From Candidatus Iainarchaeum sp. (lineage in GTDB: Archaea > Iainarchaeota > Iainarchaeia > Iainarchaeales > JAAZKV01): a stretch of DNA of 64,000 nt. Made by a program: the position numbers and the translations under genes. The stretch covers positions 80,206 through 144,205 of the forward strand of contig JAQUZG010000001.1 of NCBI GenBank assembly GCA_028691435.1, in the 5' to 3' direction. Position 1 is the first letter of the stretch; each line of letters opens with the position of its first letter. The notes under the pieces were generated by a model. The model searched no databases, had not been told where the DNA came from, and was given only the letters and a program-made list of their open reading frames with translations. Positions 41,557 through 51,032 of this stretch are shown piece after piece.

Positions 41557-42765
41557 TTATCTTTTATTAAACACAATTTCAATTACATCTCCATATTCAA
41601 GAACATAATCTTTTCCAATAATTTGTTTTGTTTTAACATTTATTGCTTTAATAAAATTATCTCCAATATCACTATGTAAATAATATGCAAAATCTAATGC
41701 TGTGCTTCCACGTTTCATTAAAAAACAATCTGGGATATATCTTCCTTCTTTATCTTGTAATCCTTTTGTTCCTCCAGGGAATATTGGGATATAATTTAAT
41801 ACATTAAGTACTGTTTCATCTAAACATTTTTGTATGCCTGTTCCATTAAATTTTTTTAATACTGTTTTATCAATAACTTCAAGTCCTTCTTTTTGTTTTT
41901 CATTTAATTCGCCAATAATTTCAAATTTATCTTGGCCTGGATAATATTTTAATATTCCAGCTTTTGCCGCTTTTCTTAAAGATAATTCACTTGCTGCAGA
42001 ACAAGGTATAATTGTAAGATTATTGAATCTTTCTTTCATTTTTTTAATATTTTCTTCTGATGTTGGCATATCACATTTGTTTGCTGCAATAATTATTGGT
42101 TTACTTAATTCTCGACATTTTTTTGCAAATTTTGTTTTGTCTTCAATAGTCCAATCAGAAAACATTTTTTCATCTATTTTTAAATCTCTTAATGCTTTTT
42201 CAATATGGTGTGTTAAAATTTTAATTCCTGATAAATGTTGTGAAAGAATTATGACTTTTTTCTTAAAATCTTTTTCTGCAACTTTTCCAAATTTTGCCCA
42301 ATTATTTTCAATAATTTTTAAAAACCAAAGTTCTATTTCTCGTTCTAAAAATTCAACATCTTTGCAAGGGTCGTGACTTCCAGGCGCAACCATATTCCCT
42401 TCTTCATTTGTACTCCCAGATGCATCAACTACATGTATCAAAGCATCTGCTTGACTTAAATCGTTTAAAAATTTATTTCCAAGGCCTTTTCCTTCATTTG
42501 CACCAGGCACAAGTCCAGCAACATCAATTAATTCAATTGGAACATATCTAATTGGATTATTATTTTCATTAAGTAAAAAACCACTTCTTGGATTACTAAT
42601 TACTCCAAAATATTTTCCAGCATCTTCTACTCTAATAAATGCCGTTCCTTTGTTAGGTTCAATTGTGGTAAATGGGTAAGAAGCAATTCCAACATCCATC
42701 AAAGTTGCAGCTGAAAACAAAGTACTCTTACCACAAGATGGTTTTCCAACTATACCTATCTGCAT
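41557..42765 (-). CDS. YchF/OBG-type GTPase with TGS domain
   Basis: A 402-residue TRAFAC GTPase. G1 is GIVGKPSCGKST, the G2 region is FTTIEPN, G3 is DVAGLVPGA, and G4 is NKCD near residue 230. A helical insert follows, and a C-terminal TGS domain contains FYYLHSD-like AYYLHSDIG and VLEYGDVIEI. It matches the archaeal branch of YchF-like proteins, which associate with ribosomes. I use ATG MQIGIVGKP; a TTG three codons earlier is unlikely. It lies upstream of rfcL on the same strand with a 60-base gap. Confidence 0.88.
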   Translation of the reverse strand: MQIGIVGKPSCGKSTLFSAATLMDVGIASYPFTTIEPNKGTAFIRVEDAGKYFGVISNPRSGFLLNENNNPIRYVPIELIDVAGLVPGANEGKGLGNKFLNDLSQADALIHVVDASGSTNEEGNMVAPGSHDPCKDVEFLEREIELWFLKIIENNWAKFGKVAEKDFKKKVIILSQHLSGIKILTHHIEKALRDLKIDEKMFSDWTIEDKTKFAKKCRELSKPIIIAANKCDMPTSEENIKKMKERFNNLTIIPCSAASELSLRKAAKAGILKYYPGQDKFEIIGELNEKQKEGLEVIDKTVLKKFNGTGIQKCLDETVLNVLNYIPIFPGGTKGLQDKEGRYIPDCFLMKRGSTALDFAYYLHSDIGDNFIKAINVKTKQIIGKDYVLEYGDVIEIVFNKR

Positions 42766-42905
42766 ATTTATCAAATAATTTAAATTTACAAATATTTTTA
42801 ATAGCTAGTTTTGAGTTTATTAACTTGTTATTTTTTATTTTATTTAAGTTTAATAATTTTATGATTTATAGAAATAATTATATTCTCTAAAATTATTAAT
42901 TTATT

Positions 42906-43496
42906 ATGTTTTGGATTGGAATAATAATAATTTCATTGATTGTTTTAGTGATTCTTTTTCTTTTATTAGTTAGAAATACTTCAACTATTAACGCAATAAT
43001 TTTTGAAAATGAACGAAAAATATCTCAAATGGATTCACAATTAAAACTAGCTAATTTAAAATTCATGAAAGGAAAAATTAGTAAAAATGTTTTTGAAGAA
43101 TTAAAATTAGATTTTGAATCAAAAAAAACTTTTTTTGAACTTGAAAATAATAAATTGAAAGAAATTGATTTGCCAGGCGTTAGTAAAAAAGTAGAATTAA
43201 TTTATAATAAACTTGATAAGCCAACAAGATATAAAAAAATACATATTCAAAATCTTGTTTATGATTCAGAATTAATTAGAAAAGAAATGAAATCACTTGA
43301 AAATAAGTTATTAAAAGGTGCAATGGATCAAAAAACATTTGAAAAATTAATTGCTTTAAAAGAAAATGATTTAATTTCAAAAGAAGCAGAATTAATTGAT
43401 TTTGTAAGATTTGCTAATGGAAAAAACGCTAATAATATAATTTTTGATGATGATTCTTCTAGTTTTGATAATAAAAAAACTAAATTAAAAAAATAA
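42906..43496 (+). CDS. Membrane-anchored coiled-coil protein
   Basis: A 196-residue protein with an N-terminal transmembrane helix (about 2-22) followed by helical, charged sequence in two parts (about 30-85 and 115-170), consistent with coiled coils. The tail is Asp/Ser then Lys-rich. Two repeats are suggested by KFMKGKISKNVFEELKLDFESK and KLLKGAMDQKTFEKLIALKEND: both have a K-G-x-x-x-x-x-F-E-x-L pattern resembling SHOCT-like short helical hairpins. No function is assigned. It is convergent with the RNase Z gene. Confidence 0.6.
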   Translation: MFWIGIIIISLIVLVILFLLLVRNTSTINAIIFENERKISQMDSQLKLANLKFMKGKISKNVFEELKLDFESKKTFFELENNKLKEIDLPGVSKKVELIYNKLDKPTRYKKIHIQNLVYDSELIRKEMKSLENKLLKGAMDQKTFEKLIALKENDLISKEAELIDFVRFANGKNANNIIFDDDSSSFDNKKTKLKK

Positions 43497-43502
43497 TTTT
43501 TT

Positions 43503-44411
43503 TTAAATTTGAAATTCATCAAATTCGTTTGGAGCAAAAGAATTTTTAAAATTTTCACGTGCTTCATTTTCAAATTCTTTTATATTATTTGTTCTTGCAC
43601 TAAAATGTATTAAAATTAATTTTTTTACATTGGCTTTTTTTGCAATTTCACTTGCTTCTTTAGCAGTAGAATGTTTTGTTTTTTTAGCTTTAGTTAATTC
43701 ATCATTTAAGAATGTAGATTCATGAACAAGTATGTCCGAATTTTTTGCATTATTTATGGTTTCTTTACATGGTCTACTATCCATCGCAATTGTTATTTTT
43801 CTACCTATTCGTCTTTTAGAATAATCAAAAACATCCTTTTTTGTAAAAATCTTATCATTAACTTTAATTTTTTTTCCTTCAATTAATTTTGAATAAAGTG
43901 GACCAACAGGTATGCCTAATTTTTCAGCTTTTTTTCTATCAAAAACTCCTTCTTTATCTTTTTCTTTAAACACAAATCCAAAACAACTGATCTCATGATC
44001 TAATGGAAATGCTTTAACTTCAAAAAAATCATTTTTGTAAATTGTTCCTTTTTTAATTTCTTTATAAATTATTTGAAAACTTGGTTTTATAATTTCTTTA
44101 AGCATTCTTTCAATTTTTTGTTTTCCCCAAGTGGGAGAAAAAATTGTTAATGGTTCGCTTCTGTTGTTTAATTGCATTGTTATAATCCACCCAAAAAGAC
44201 CAAGGAAATGATCTGTATGCATATGACTTATAAAAATATTATCTATTTTCATTAATGAAATTTTTGATTTCATTAATTGTTTTTGTGTTCCTTCAGGGCA
44301 ATCAAATAATAGATTATTTCCAAAATAACTAATTATACTGCTTGAAAAACTTTTATCTTTTTGTGGAACTGAGCCACAATTACCAAGAATTGTTAATTTT
44401 ATTTTTTCCAT
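43503..44411 (-). CDS. rnz: Ribonuclease Z
   Basis: A 302-residue tRNA 3'-processing endonuclease of the metallo-beta-lactamase fold. It has LTILGNCGSVP at the N-terminus, CPEGTQKQL, the zinc motif HMHTDH (63-68), LDHEISCFGF, and the late MDSRPCKETIN, VHESTFL and LIHFSART elements. Length and motif order match RNase Z. Its intact metal site contrasts with the other lactamase-fold protein of this window. I start at MEKIKLTILG; a TTG six codons earlier is less likely. It is divergent from lonB. Confidence 0.95.
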   Translation of the reverse strand: MEKIKLTILGNCGSVPQKDKSFSSSIISYFGNNLLFDCPEGTQKQLMKSKISLMKIDNIFISHMHTDHFLGLFGWIITMQLNNRSEPLTIFSPTWGKQKIERMLKEIIKPSFQIIYKEIKKGTIYKNDFFEVKAFPLDHEISCFGFVFKEKDKEGVFDRKKAEKLGIPVGPLYSKLIEGKKIKVNDKIFTKKDVFDYSKRRIGRKITIAMDSRPCKETINNAKNSDILVHESTFLNDELTKAKKTKHSTAKEASEIAKKANVKKLILIHFSARTNNIKEFENEARENFKNSFAPNEFDEFQI

Positions 44412-44466
44412 CTTATTTATATTAATCAAGAAAGCCTTTTTAAGATTTTACTTGTGGTATTTATTT

Positions 44467-46500
44467 ATGGCTAAGAAATCAAATAAACAAAAGATTGACT
44501 CTGATTCATCTTTTGAATACTTTGCAGAAAGTTCAAGTGATTTGAGTAATTTTAAACAAAATTCAAAATCAACTTCATCAAATTCACAAAACATTTCAAA
44601 AAATTCTTTACAAAAAGATGACGAAAAAGAAAATAAAAAAGTTATTACTGACTTTTCTTTTACTGATACATCTCAAATTTTTATTCCAAAATTATTGCTT
44701 AAACAAGTTATTGGTCAAGAAAAAAGTGTTGAATTAATAAAAAAAGCTGCTGCTCAAAAAAGAAATGTTTTACTAATTGGTTATCCTGGTACTGGAAAAT
44801 CTTTGCTTGCAAAAGCTATGTCACAAATACTTCCAACTCAAGCACTTCAAGATGTTTTAATTTATCCAAATAATGATGATTCAAATAATCCAAAAGTAAG
44901 AGTTGTTCCAGCTGGAAAAGGAAAAGAAATTCTTGATGAATTAAAATTTCAATCTTCTAAAGAAGATGATTCAGTAAGATTATTTTCATTTGTTCTTCCA
45001 CTTGGGTGGATGGTTTTATCAACTGTACTTTGGCAATTAAAATGGTATTCAGATATAATTTATGCAGCATTTATTTTAATTGGAGCGGTTCTTTTAATTG
45101 GATTAAGTGTTAGTGGTCAGATGAGAAGTAAATCTAATGCAAATTTACCAAAACTTTTAATAAATAATTTTAATAAAAAATTTGCACCTTTTTTTGAAGC
45201 AACTGGTGCTAGGGCTGGAGCACTTTTGGGTGATGTTAGACACGATCCACTTCAAAGTGGTGGACTAGGCACTCCTGCACATTTAAGAGTAGAGCCTGGA
45301 ATGATTCACAAGGCAAGTGGGGGGGTATTATTTATTGATGAAATTGCAATGCTTTCATATAAGTCTCAACAAGAATTGTTAAGTGCAATGCAAGAGAAAA
45401 AATATTCAATTACTGGCCAAAGTGAAAATTCATCTGGAGCAATGACTAGAACTGATGCAATTCCTTGTGATTTTGTTTTAGTTGCAGCTGGAAATTATAA
45501 TGATCTTGAAAAAGTTCATCCAGCACTTCGTTCAAGAATTAGGGGATATGGGTATGAAGTTTATATGAATGTGGATATGCCAGATAATGAAGAAAATAGA
45601 TTTAAAATTGCTCAATTTGTTGCACAAGAAATAGAAAATGATGGTAAGATCCCACATTTTGACAAAAGTGCAGTAGAAGAAATAATTTTTGAAGCAAGAA
45701 GAAGATCAGATAAAAAAGGAAAATTAACTTTAAAATTAAGAGATTTGGGTGGGTTAATTAGAGCTGCTGGAGACTTAGCAAGAGAACAAAATAAAAATGT
45801 TGTATCATTTGATGATGTAATTAAAGCTAAAGAAACTTCAAAAACTCTTGAAGGTCAAATTGTTGATAAAATGATAGAAACTAAAAAGAATTATGAAGTT
45901 TATTTAACAACTGGAAGTGCCGTTGGAAGAGTAAATGGTTTGGCGGTATTTGGTGAAGGTAGTGCTGGAAGTATTATTCCAATCGAAGCAGCAGTAACTC
46001 CTCCATCATCAAGAAATACTTTGCGTGTAATTGCTACTGGAAAACTTGGAGAAATTGCAAAAGAAGCTGTAGAAAATGTTTCAGTAATTTTCAAAAAAGT
46101 TTCAGGAAAAAATTTTGCAAAAGATATTCATATTCAATTTTTACAAACTTATGAGGGTGTTGAAGGGGATTCTGCATCAGTATCAATTGCAACAGCAGTA
46201 ATTTCTGCAATAGAGCGTATCCCTATCAAACAACATTTAGCAATGACTGGATCATTAAGTGTTAGAGGAGAAGTACTTCCTATTGGGGGGGTTTCTTCAA
46301 AAATTGAAGCTGCAATAAAAGCTGGATTTAAAGAAGTAATTGTGCCAAAATCAAACTTTGCAGATATTGTAATTTCGAAAGACAAACTTGATCAAATAAA
46401 AATTTTATCTGTTTCATCATTAACTGATGTTTTAAAATTAGCTTTAGTTGATAGTGCTGCAAAGAAAAAATTAATTTCAAAATTTGAAAAAATAATTTAA
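44467..46500 (+). CDS. lonB: Archaeal membrane-bound Lon protease (LonB)
   Basis: A 677-residue ATP-dependent protease anchored in the membrane. After a polar Ser/Asn-rich N-terminus of about 70 residues come Walker A GYPGTGKS, two transmembrane helices inserted between Walker A and B (WMVLSTVLW and IIYAAFILIGAVLLIGLS), Walker B VLFIDEIAML, and a C-terminal protease domain. The catalytic Ser lies in EGDSASVS and the Lys in GGVSSKIEAAIKAG. This layout is specific to archaeal LonB, the main membrane quality-control protease. The N-terminal extension is longer than usual. Its stop overlaps that of the convergent DUF373 gene. Confidence 0.95.
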   Translation: MAKKSNKQKIDSDSSFEYFAESSSDLSNFKQNSKSTSSNSQNISKNSLQKDDEKENKKVITDFSFTDTSQIFIPKLLLKQVIGQEKSVELIKKAAAQKRNVLLIGYPGTGKSLLAKAMSQILPTQALQDVLIYPNNDDSNNPKVRVVPAGKGKEILDELKFQSSKEDDSVRLFSFVLPLGWMVLSTVLWQLKWYSDIIYAAFILIGAVLLIGLSVSGQMRSKSNANLPKLLINNFNKKFAPFFEATGARAGALLGDVRHDPLQSGGLGTPAHLRVEPGMIHKASGGVLFIDEIAMLSYKSQQELLSAMQEKKYSITGQSENSSGAMTRTDAIPCDFVLVAAGNYNDLEKVHPALRSRIRGYGYEVYMNVDMPDNEENRFKIAQFVAQEIENDGKIPHFDKSAVEEIIFEARRRSDKKGKLTLKLRDLGGLIRAAGDLAREQNKNVVSFDDVIKAKETSKTLEGQIVDKMIETKKNYEVYLTTGSAVGRVNGLAVFGEGSAGSIIPIEAAVTPPSSRNTLRVIATGKLGEIAKEAVENVSVIFKKVSGKNFAKDIHIQFLQTYEGVEGDSASVSIATAVISAIERIPIKQHLAMTGSLSVRGEVLPIGGVSSKIEAAIKAGFKEVIVPKSNFADIVISKDKLDQIKILSVSSLTDVLKLALVDSAAKKKLISKFEKII

Positions 46501-47717
46501 TTTTTATTAATTAAAATTATTTTTCCTTCTTTAAATAAAAATTCATTTCTTTTTATTTTTATTTCTTCTTTTTCTGTTTTACAAATTAAATATTCTTTCT
46601 TTTTATCAATTTCAATTATTTTTCCAATTACATTTCCTTCTTCATCTAAAACTAATGTATCTAAATATAACTTTGTTATTTTGTTTTGGATATTAAATAT
46701 TTTTGCTATGTTTATTGCAACAATTAAAAAAATCAAACTAATCATTATGTTTAGACTAAACCAAGAAAGTGTTGTTTGTCTTAAAAATACAAGTGTTGCT
46801 GATTCAATAATTAACCAAATACAAATCAATAAACAACTTTGTAAAATATATTTTCCTATTTTGTATGCTTTTTTATCATATACTCCATCAATCATTTTTC
46901 CAACAAGTAAACTTATTCCAGAAAATGCAATAAATGGATAAATTATTTTTAAAGCAGAAATTAGATCTAAACTAACATCAATAAATTCTGAAGATCTTAT
47001 TTGAATAAACATTAATAATACTCCAATAATTGGTAAAATTAATGCTAATGTATAAACAACAACACTAACTCTTTGTTCTTTTATACTTTTTATTAAAACT
47101 TTAAATATATTTACAATTTTTTCTTCTATTCCAAATCCTTTCATAAATAAATATATTCCAATTATGAATGAAAGTGCTTGTAATGAAATATTTCCAAACA
47201 ATAAATAAGCTACAATTACAATTCCAGGTATTCCAAAAATTGTTCTAGCAACACTTGGATCTTTTATTACTTCTTTAATTGTATAAAAAGTTGATTCAAC
47301 AGCTTTTGCTTGCTTAATTATAATTTGTTCTGTTGAAATTATTTTTCCCCTTGATTGTAAAAGTGGTATGACTTGATTATCTTCATCACCATCAGTAACT
47401 AAAATCCAGCCTTCAATAAAAAAGTTTTTTTGAATAACATCTAATTGTCGATTTATTTCTTTATCTGATAATAAATTGTCTTTTCCGTGTCCTGTTATTG
47501 TTACAATTTCAATATTTTTAAAATGTTTTTTTGCATCTTTAATTTTTTTAACTGCTGCAAAAATAGTATTTGCATCACTTTCTGCTGGATCAGCCAATAT
47601 GAGTTTTGTTGCAGCATCAATGTTTCTTTCAACACCAATTACTGGGCCACTTATTCCAGTCTTTCTTCCAAGATCATTGTCTCTATCAACACAAACAACT
47701 AACACTTTATTTTTCAT
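46497..47717 (-). CDS. DUF373 family membrane protein
   Basis: A 406-residue archaeal protein. The soluble N-terminal domain (about 1-150) starts VLVVCVDRDNDLGRKTG and contains LADPAESDANTIFAA, ITGHGKD and LVTDGDED, all hallmarks of DUF373. Six or seven transmembrane helices follow (about 160-345), then a small beta-rich C-terminal domain. The function of DUF373 is unknown. I start at ATG MKNKVLVV with a GTGA ribosome site; a GTG three codons upstream forms part of that site. It is divergent from the SPFH gene and convergent with lonB. Confidence 0.85.
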   Translation of the reverse strand: MKNKVLVVCVDRDNDLGRKTGISGPVIGVERNIDAATKLILADPAESDANTIFAAVKKIKDAKKHFKNIEIVTITGHGKDNLLSDKEINRQLDVIQKNFFIEGWILVTDGDEDNQVIPLLQSRGKIISTEQIIIKQAKAVESTFYTIKEVIKDPSVARTIFGIPGIVIVAYLLFGNISLQALSFIIGIYLFMKGFGIEEKIVNIFKVLIKSIKEQRVSVVVYTLALILPIIGVLLMFIQIRSSEFIDVSLDLISALKIIYPFIAFSGISLLVGKMIDGVYDKKAYKIGKYILQSCLLICIWLIIESATLVFLRQTTLSWFSLNIMISLIFLIVAINIAKIFNIQNKITKLYLDTLVLDEEGNVIGKIIEIDKKKEYLICKTEKEEIKIKRNEFLFKEGKIILINKN

Positions 47718-47860
47718 AAATTTCACATTTTAATTAATTTTTTTTACAATTAATGTTATTGACTATTAATATTATGTAATGGATACATTTATTTATATAT
47801 TATGTTTATTAATAATATATAGTATTATGTATTTAGTTAAAGTTATGGATTAGTGAGATT

Positions 47861-48811
47861 ATGGAATTCAAATATGTTGTTTTTGGTATAATTTTAATTG
47901 CAATCTCTATAATCGCTGTTTTATTTTTTTTAAATCTTAAATTTTTACTTTCGCACGGTTTAATTTATTATTTGATTTGGATAATTATTGGGGCGGTTTT
48001 TCTCTTTATTGCAGCAAAGTCTTTTGTTCAATTAATGGATTATCAAAGAGCAGTAATTTATAGATTTGGAAAATTTAGTAGAGTTAAAGGGCCAGGGTTA
48101 ACATTTGTTTTAGTTGGAGTTGAATCATATTCTTTAGTTGATTTAAGAGTAAAAACTATTGATGTTCCAAAACAAGATGTTGTTACAAAAGATCGAATTG
48201 AATTAAGTGTTGATACAGTAATTTATTTAAAAGTTAATAAGGATGCTCAAAGTGTAGTTAATTCAGTTGTTGAAGTTGAAGATTATGTTAATGCATCTTG
48301 TCTTTTTGTAATTTCATCAATTCGTGATGTAATGGGATCAATGAATTTAAGTGAAATAATTTCAAATATTGAATTAATAAATGCACATGTAAAAAATAGT
48401 CTTGAAAAAATTTCAAAACATTGGGGAATTTCCGTTGAATCTGTTGAAATAAAAGATGTTCAAATCCCAGAAACTGTAATTAATGCGATGCATGAAGAAA
48501 AAGCAGCTGTTCAACAAAAATTAGCAAGAATGGAAAAAGCTTTAGCACATAAGGCTGAAATAGAGGCAGTAAAAGAAGCAACTACAAATCTTGATGATAA
48601 AGCGCTAGCATATTATTATATTAAAGCGATCGAAAATATGTCTAATGGTAAGGGGAACAAAGTATTTTTCCCAGCTGAATTTACTAAAATTGCAGATTCA
48701 TTAACTAATATGGTGCCATCAAAAAAAGCTGAATTATCTCAAGAATATAAAGACTTGTTAAAAGAATACATTGATAAGTCAGTTTCAAAAGCTAAAAAAT
48801 CAAAAAAATAG
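47861..48811 (+). CDS. SPFH/stomatin-type membrane protein
   Basis: A 316-residue protein with two N-terminal transmembrane helices (about 5-25 and 36-56), followed by an SPFH/band 7 domain: YQRAVIYRFGKFSRVKGPGLTFV, VDLRVKTIDVPKQDVVTKD and WGISVESVEIKDVQIPE. A helical Ala/Glu/Lys region and a Lys-rich tail complete it. Such proteins form membrane scaffolds that recruit proteases and organise lipid domains. The usual NfeD partner is not adjacent; lonB lies about 1.4 kb away with the DUF373 gene between them. A GTGAGATT ribosome site supports the start. Confidence 0.9.
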   Translation: MEFKYVVFGIILIAISIIAVLFFLNLKFLLSHGLIYYLIWIIIGAVFLFIAAKSFVQLMDYQRAVIYRFGKFSRVKGPGLTFVLVGVESYSLVDLRVKTIDVPKQDVVTKDRIELSVDTVIYLKVNKDAQSVVNSVVEVEDYVNASCLFVISSIRDVMGSMNLSEIISNIELINAHVKNSLEKISKHWGISVESVEIKDVQIPETVINAMHEEKAAVQQKLARMEKALAHKAEIEAVKEATTNLDDKALAYYYIKAIENMSNGKGNKVFFPAEFTKIADSLTNMVPSKKAELSQEYKDLLKEYIDKSVSKAKKSKK

Positions 48812-48827
48812 TTTTTCTAAAAAACTA
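48809..48827 (+). terminator. Short hairpin terminator after the SPFH gene
   Basis: TAGTTTT and AAAACTA pair across a five-base loop, starting at the stop codon. The downstream sequence is A/T-rich without a long T-run, so this is a modest candidate. Confidence 0.35.
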
Positions 48828-48879
48828 TATTTAATTTCATTAAACAAATAGTTAAAATAATTAAAAAAATAGAAAAGAA

Positions 48880-49152
48880 TTATTTTATTTTAGCAAATTC
48901 TTTTTTTAATTCACTAACTTCACTTTGTAATTCTTTTATTGCTTCAATCAAAACTTTTTTTGGGTTTGATGAATTTGTTGTTAAAATAAATCTTGCTTTT
49001 TTATCTAAAGGATGTTCTAATCTGTAAGCAACGAATTCAACATTTTCGTTTTCAGCTAATTTTTCTCTTAAAACATTTGGAATAGTGTGTCTTTCACCAT
49101 TTAAGTAAAATTCTAATTTTTTTCCTTCATTAGTTAAAATTTCTATTTCCAT
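48880..49152 (-). CDS. rpoL: DNA-directed RNA polymerase subunit L (Rpb11-like)
   Basis: A 90-residue subunit that pairs with RpoD in the polymerase assembly platform. Signature segments are LEFYLNGERHTIPNVLREKL and VEFVAYRLEHPLDKKARFIL, as in RpoL/Rpb11/RPAC2. An AGAGGAGTGAA ribosome site precedes the ATG. The gene overlaps the 3' end of csl4 by 23 bases, so the two are translationally coupled; csl4-rpoL linkage is seen in other archaea. The C-terminal helix ends KKEFAKIK. Confidence 0.93.
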   Translation of the reverse strand: MEIEILTNEGKKLEFYLNGERHTIPNVLREKLAENENVEFVAYRLEHPLDKKARFILTTNSSNPKKVLIEAIKELQSEVSELKKEFAKIK

Positions 49153-49804
49153 TTCTATTCACTCCTCTATCATTGCTATTAAAGTTTCTATTATTAATAT
49201 TATTAAATCTTCCTCTTTGATTTGAATTATTAAAAGATTGTCGATTTGGTCTATTTTCAAAAGTCTCTTTCTTTAAATACCATTTTCTATCTTCTGATTG
49301 ATTACAATCAAAGCAAGTTAATCTATTATTTGAAAAAACCATTTCTTTTCTGCATTTTGTACAATATGCTATTATTACACCAAGACCTTCTTCTTTAGTA
49401 GATAATTCAGTTGTATTTTCATTAACAGAAATTACTTTTGCTTTTATAATATCTCCTAGTTTCATACAACTATCTGGTCTTTCAACAAAATTATTGCTGA
49501 TATTTCTAACTGCGATTTGACCTTTTGTCATATTAATTATGTGATTATTTTCTGCTTTTATTAATTCAAGTACTGCTGTAGAATCCTTAATTAATGAAAC
49601 TCTACCATAAACAATATCTCCTTCTTTTACTAATCTTCTTGATTTTGCATCAATTTCCACTTCTTTTTCAGTTTCGTTAAAAATTATTTTACCAAATGCT
49701 GTTGATTTTATTTCACCATTATCTCCAACAGTATTTTTACCCGGCAAATATTCTTCCTCAGTAGCTAAAACTTGTCCAGGAACAGCTATTTTTTCATTAC
49801 TCAT
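49130..49804 (-). CDS. csl4: Exosome cap subunit Csl4 with Asn-rich tail
   Basis: A 224-residue RNA-exosome cap protein. It has the N-terminal domain starting VPGQVLATEEEYLPG, an S1 RNA-binding domain (about 60-135), and a zinc ribbon with Cys148/151 (YCTKC) and Cys164/167 (TCFDC). Csl4 normally ends soon after the ribbon. Here about 40 more residues follow, almost only Asn, Arg, Gly, Phe and Ser (NNINNRNFNSNDRGVNRNG). The same composition fills the insert of DnaG, which in archaea binds the exosome through Csl4. An AGAGG ribosome site precedes the ATG. rpoL is translated from within its 3' end. Confidence 0.92.
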   Translation of the reverse strand: MSNEKIAVPGQVLATEEEYLPGKNTVGDNGEIKSTAFGKIIFNETEKEVEIDAKSRRLVKEGDIVYGRVSLIKDSTAVLELIKAENNHIINMTKGQIAVRNISNNFVERPDSCMKLGDIIKAKVISVNENTTELSTKEEGLGVIIAYCTKCRKEMVFSNNRLTCFDCNQSEDRKWYLKKETFENRPNRQSFNNSNQRGRFNNINNRNFNSNDRGVNRNGNRNFN

Positions 49805-49903
49805 ATAAAAACCTCTTTTTGTTTCATTATAATCAATAAACAGTTAAAATAAACTTATACTAGAAAACCTTTTATATTTCTAAAAGAATTAATTTATGAA
49901 AAG

Positions 49904-49913
49904 TATTTAAATA
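49904..49913 (+). promoter_or_regulatory. TATA box for the SpoIIM-like gene
   Basis: TATTTAAATA about 60 bases before the start codon would leave a leader of about 30 bases containing AGGGTAATCTGAG. The same core occurs at the S-layer and pcna2 promoters. Confidence 0.45.
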
Positions 49914-49968
49914 TGTGGTAAACTAAAAAAAGTTAAATTAATTTGTTAACTAGGGTAATCTGAGTAAT

Positions 49969-50961
49969 ATGGTTTTAGAAGTTTTAATTGGTGAAGTAAA
50001 AATTAGAAAAAAGCCTTATTTAATTTTACCATTTGTAATGCTAATTACAATTACAGGGATATTTTTTGCGTATTGGCTTTTTCCAAATTATTCATCTATT
50101 CTTTCTGTTGCATTTGTTACAATTGGATTAGTTCCAATGCTTTATAATATAATTACTGTTGAAGAATCTGACGAAATGATTGAAAGAAAATCATGTACTA
50201 CTTTTTTTGCAAGACATTTTAGCTTGATAATGATATTTATTTTTGTTTTTTTTGGAGTAATTTTAGCATTTTCTATGGCTTATGTTTTTGCACCAGTGGA
50301 AATAAAAGAAACTCTTTTCAAAGAGCAAATAAATTCATTTTGTTGGGTAACTGGATCATGTAAAAATTTACAACCATTATCTCTTTTTGGAAATGCTGTT
50401 GGAACAGGCGCGGAGGTGTGCAAGGATCCAACACAAGCTTCAATGATTGGATGTACAAGTTATATTTTTATAAATAATGCAAAAGTTTTATTTTTTGCAA
50501 TAGTGTTATCTTTACTTTATGGTGCTGGATCAATATTCATTATTGTTTGGAATGCGTCAATACTTGGGTTATTTTTTGGTGAAATGTTTTTGATTGATAA
50601 TCATTTAGCTGGACTAGGATTACTCAATGGGTTATTAATTGGACATGGCCCACCTGAATTATTAGGTTATGTTTTTGGAGCACTTGCAGGAGCGATTCTT
50701 TCAGCAATGGTTGCAAAGGGTGAACTATACACCCATGAATTCTCAACAATTATAAAAGATGTAATTTTTTTAATTATTCTTTCATTTGCATCTGTTCTTT
50801 ATGGGGCAATAGTTGAGGCAGTTGGAATAATTGGTGGCACATTATCAATTCCTGGAATGAATGAACTTTATTTTATACTTGGATTTATTTATGTTGTTGC
50901 AATAATTTTTATTGTATTTACTTATGGCACAAAAAGAAAAAAAGGAAATTTTACTTGTTAA
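49969..50961 (+). CDS. SpoIIM-like (DUF95) membrane protein
   Basis: A 330-residue integral membrane protein with about six helices. The C-terminal half contains the SpoIIM/DUF95 signature: NNAKVLFFAIVLSLLYGAGS, WNASILGLFFGEM and HGPPELLGYVFGALAGAIL. Cys residues in the loop between about 125 and 165 (FCWVTGSC, EVC, GC) suggest extracellular disulfides. The family is widespread in archaea and has no established function outside sporulation, where SpoIIM helps membrane and wall remodelling. The last 16 bases of the gene, including the stop, are duplicated immediately downstream. Confidence 0.82.
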   Translation: MVLEVLIGEVKIRKKPYLILPFVMLITITGIFFAYWLFPNYSSILSVAFVTIGLVPMLYNIITVEESDEMIERKSCTTFFARHFSLIMIFIFVFFGVILAFSMAYVFAPVEIKETLFKEQINSFCWVTGSCKNLQPLSLFGNAVGTGAEVCKDPTQASMIGCTSYIFINNAKVLFFAIVLSLLYGAGSIFIIVWNASILGLFFGEMFLIDNHLAGLGLLNGLLIGHGPPELLGYVFGALAGAILSAMVAKGELYTHEFSTIIKDVIFLIILSFASVLYGAIVEAVGIIGGTLSIPGMNELYFILGFIYVVAIIFIVFTYGTKRKKGNFTC

Positions 50962-50981
50962 AATTAAATTTTACTTGTTAA
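50946..50981 (+). repeat. 16-bp direct duplication at the 3' end of the SpoIIM-like gene
   Basis: AAATTTTACTTGTTAA occurs twice at 20-base spacing. The first copy encodes the last residues and the stop codon, and the second lies in the spacer, pointing to a small recent tandem duplication. Confidence 0.7.
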
Positions 50982-51032
50982 CTGTCATTTTATAAATATT
51001 AATTATTTAATTTTATTAGTGAGTTGAATTAA

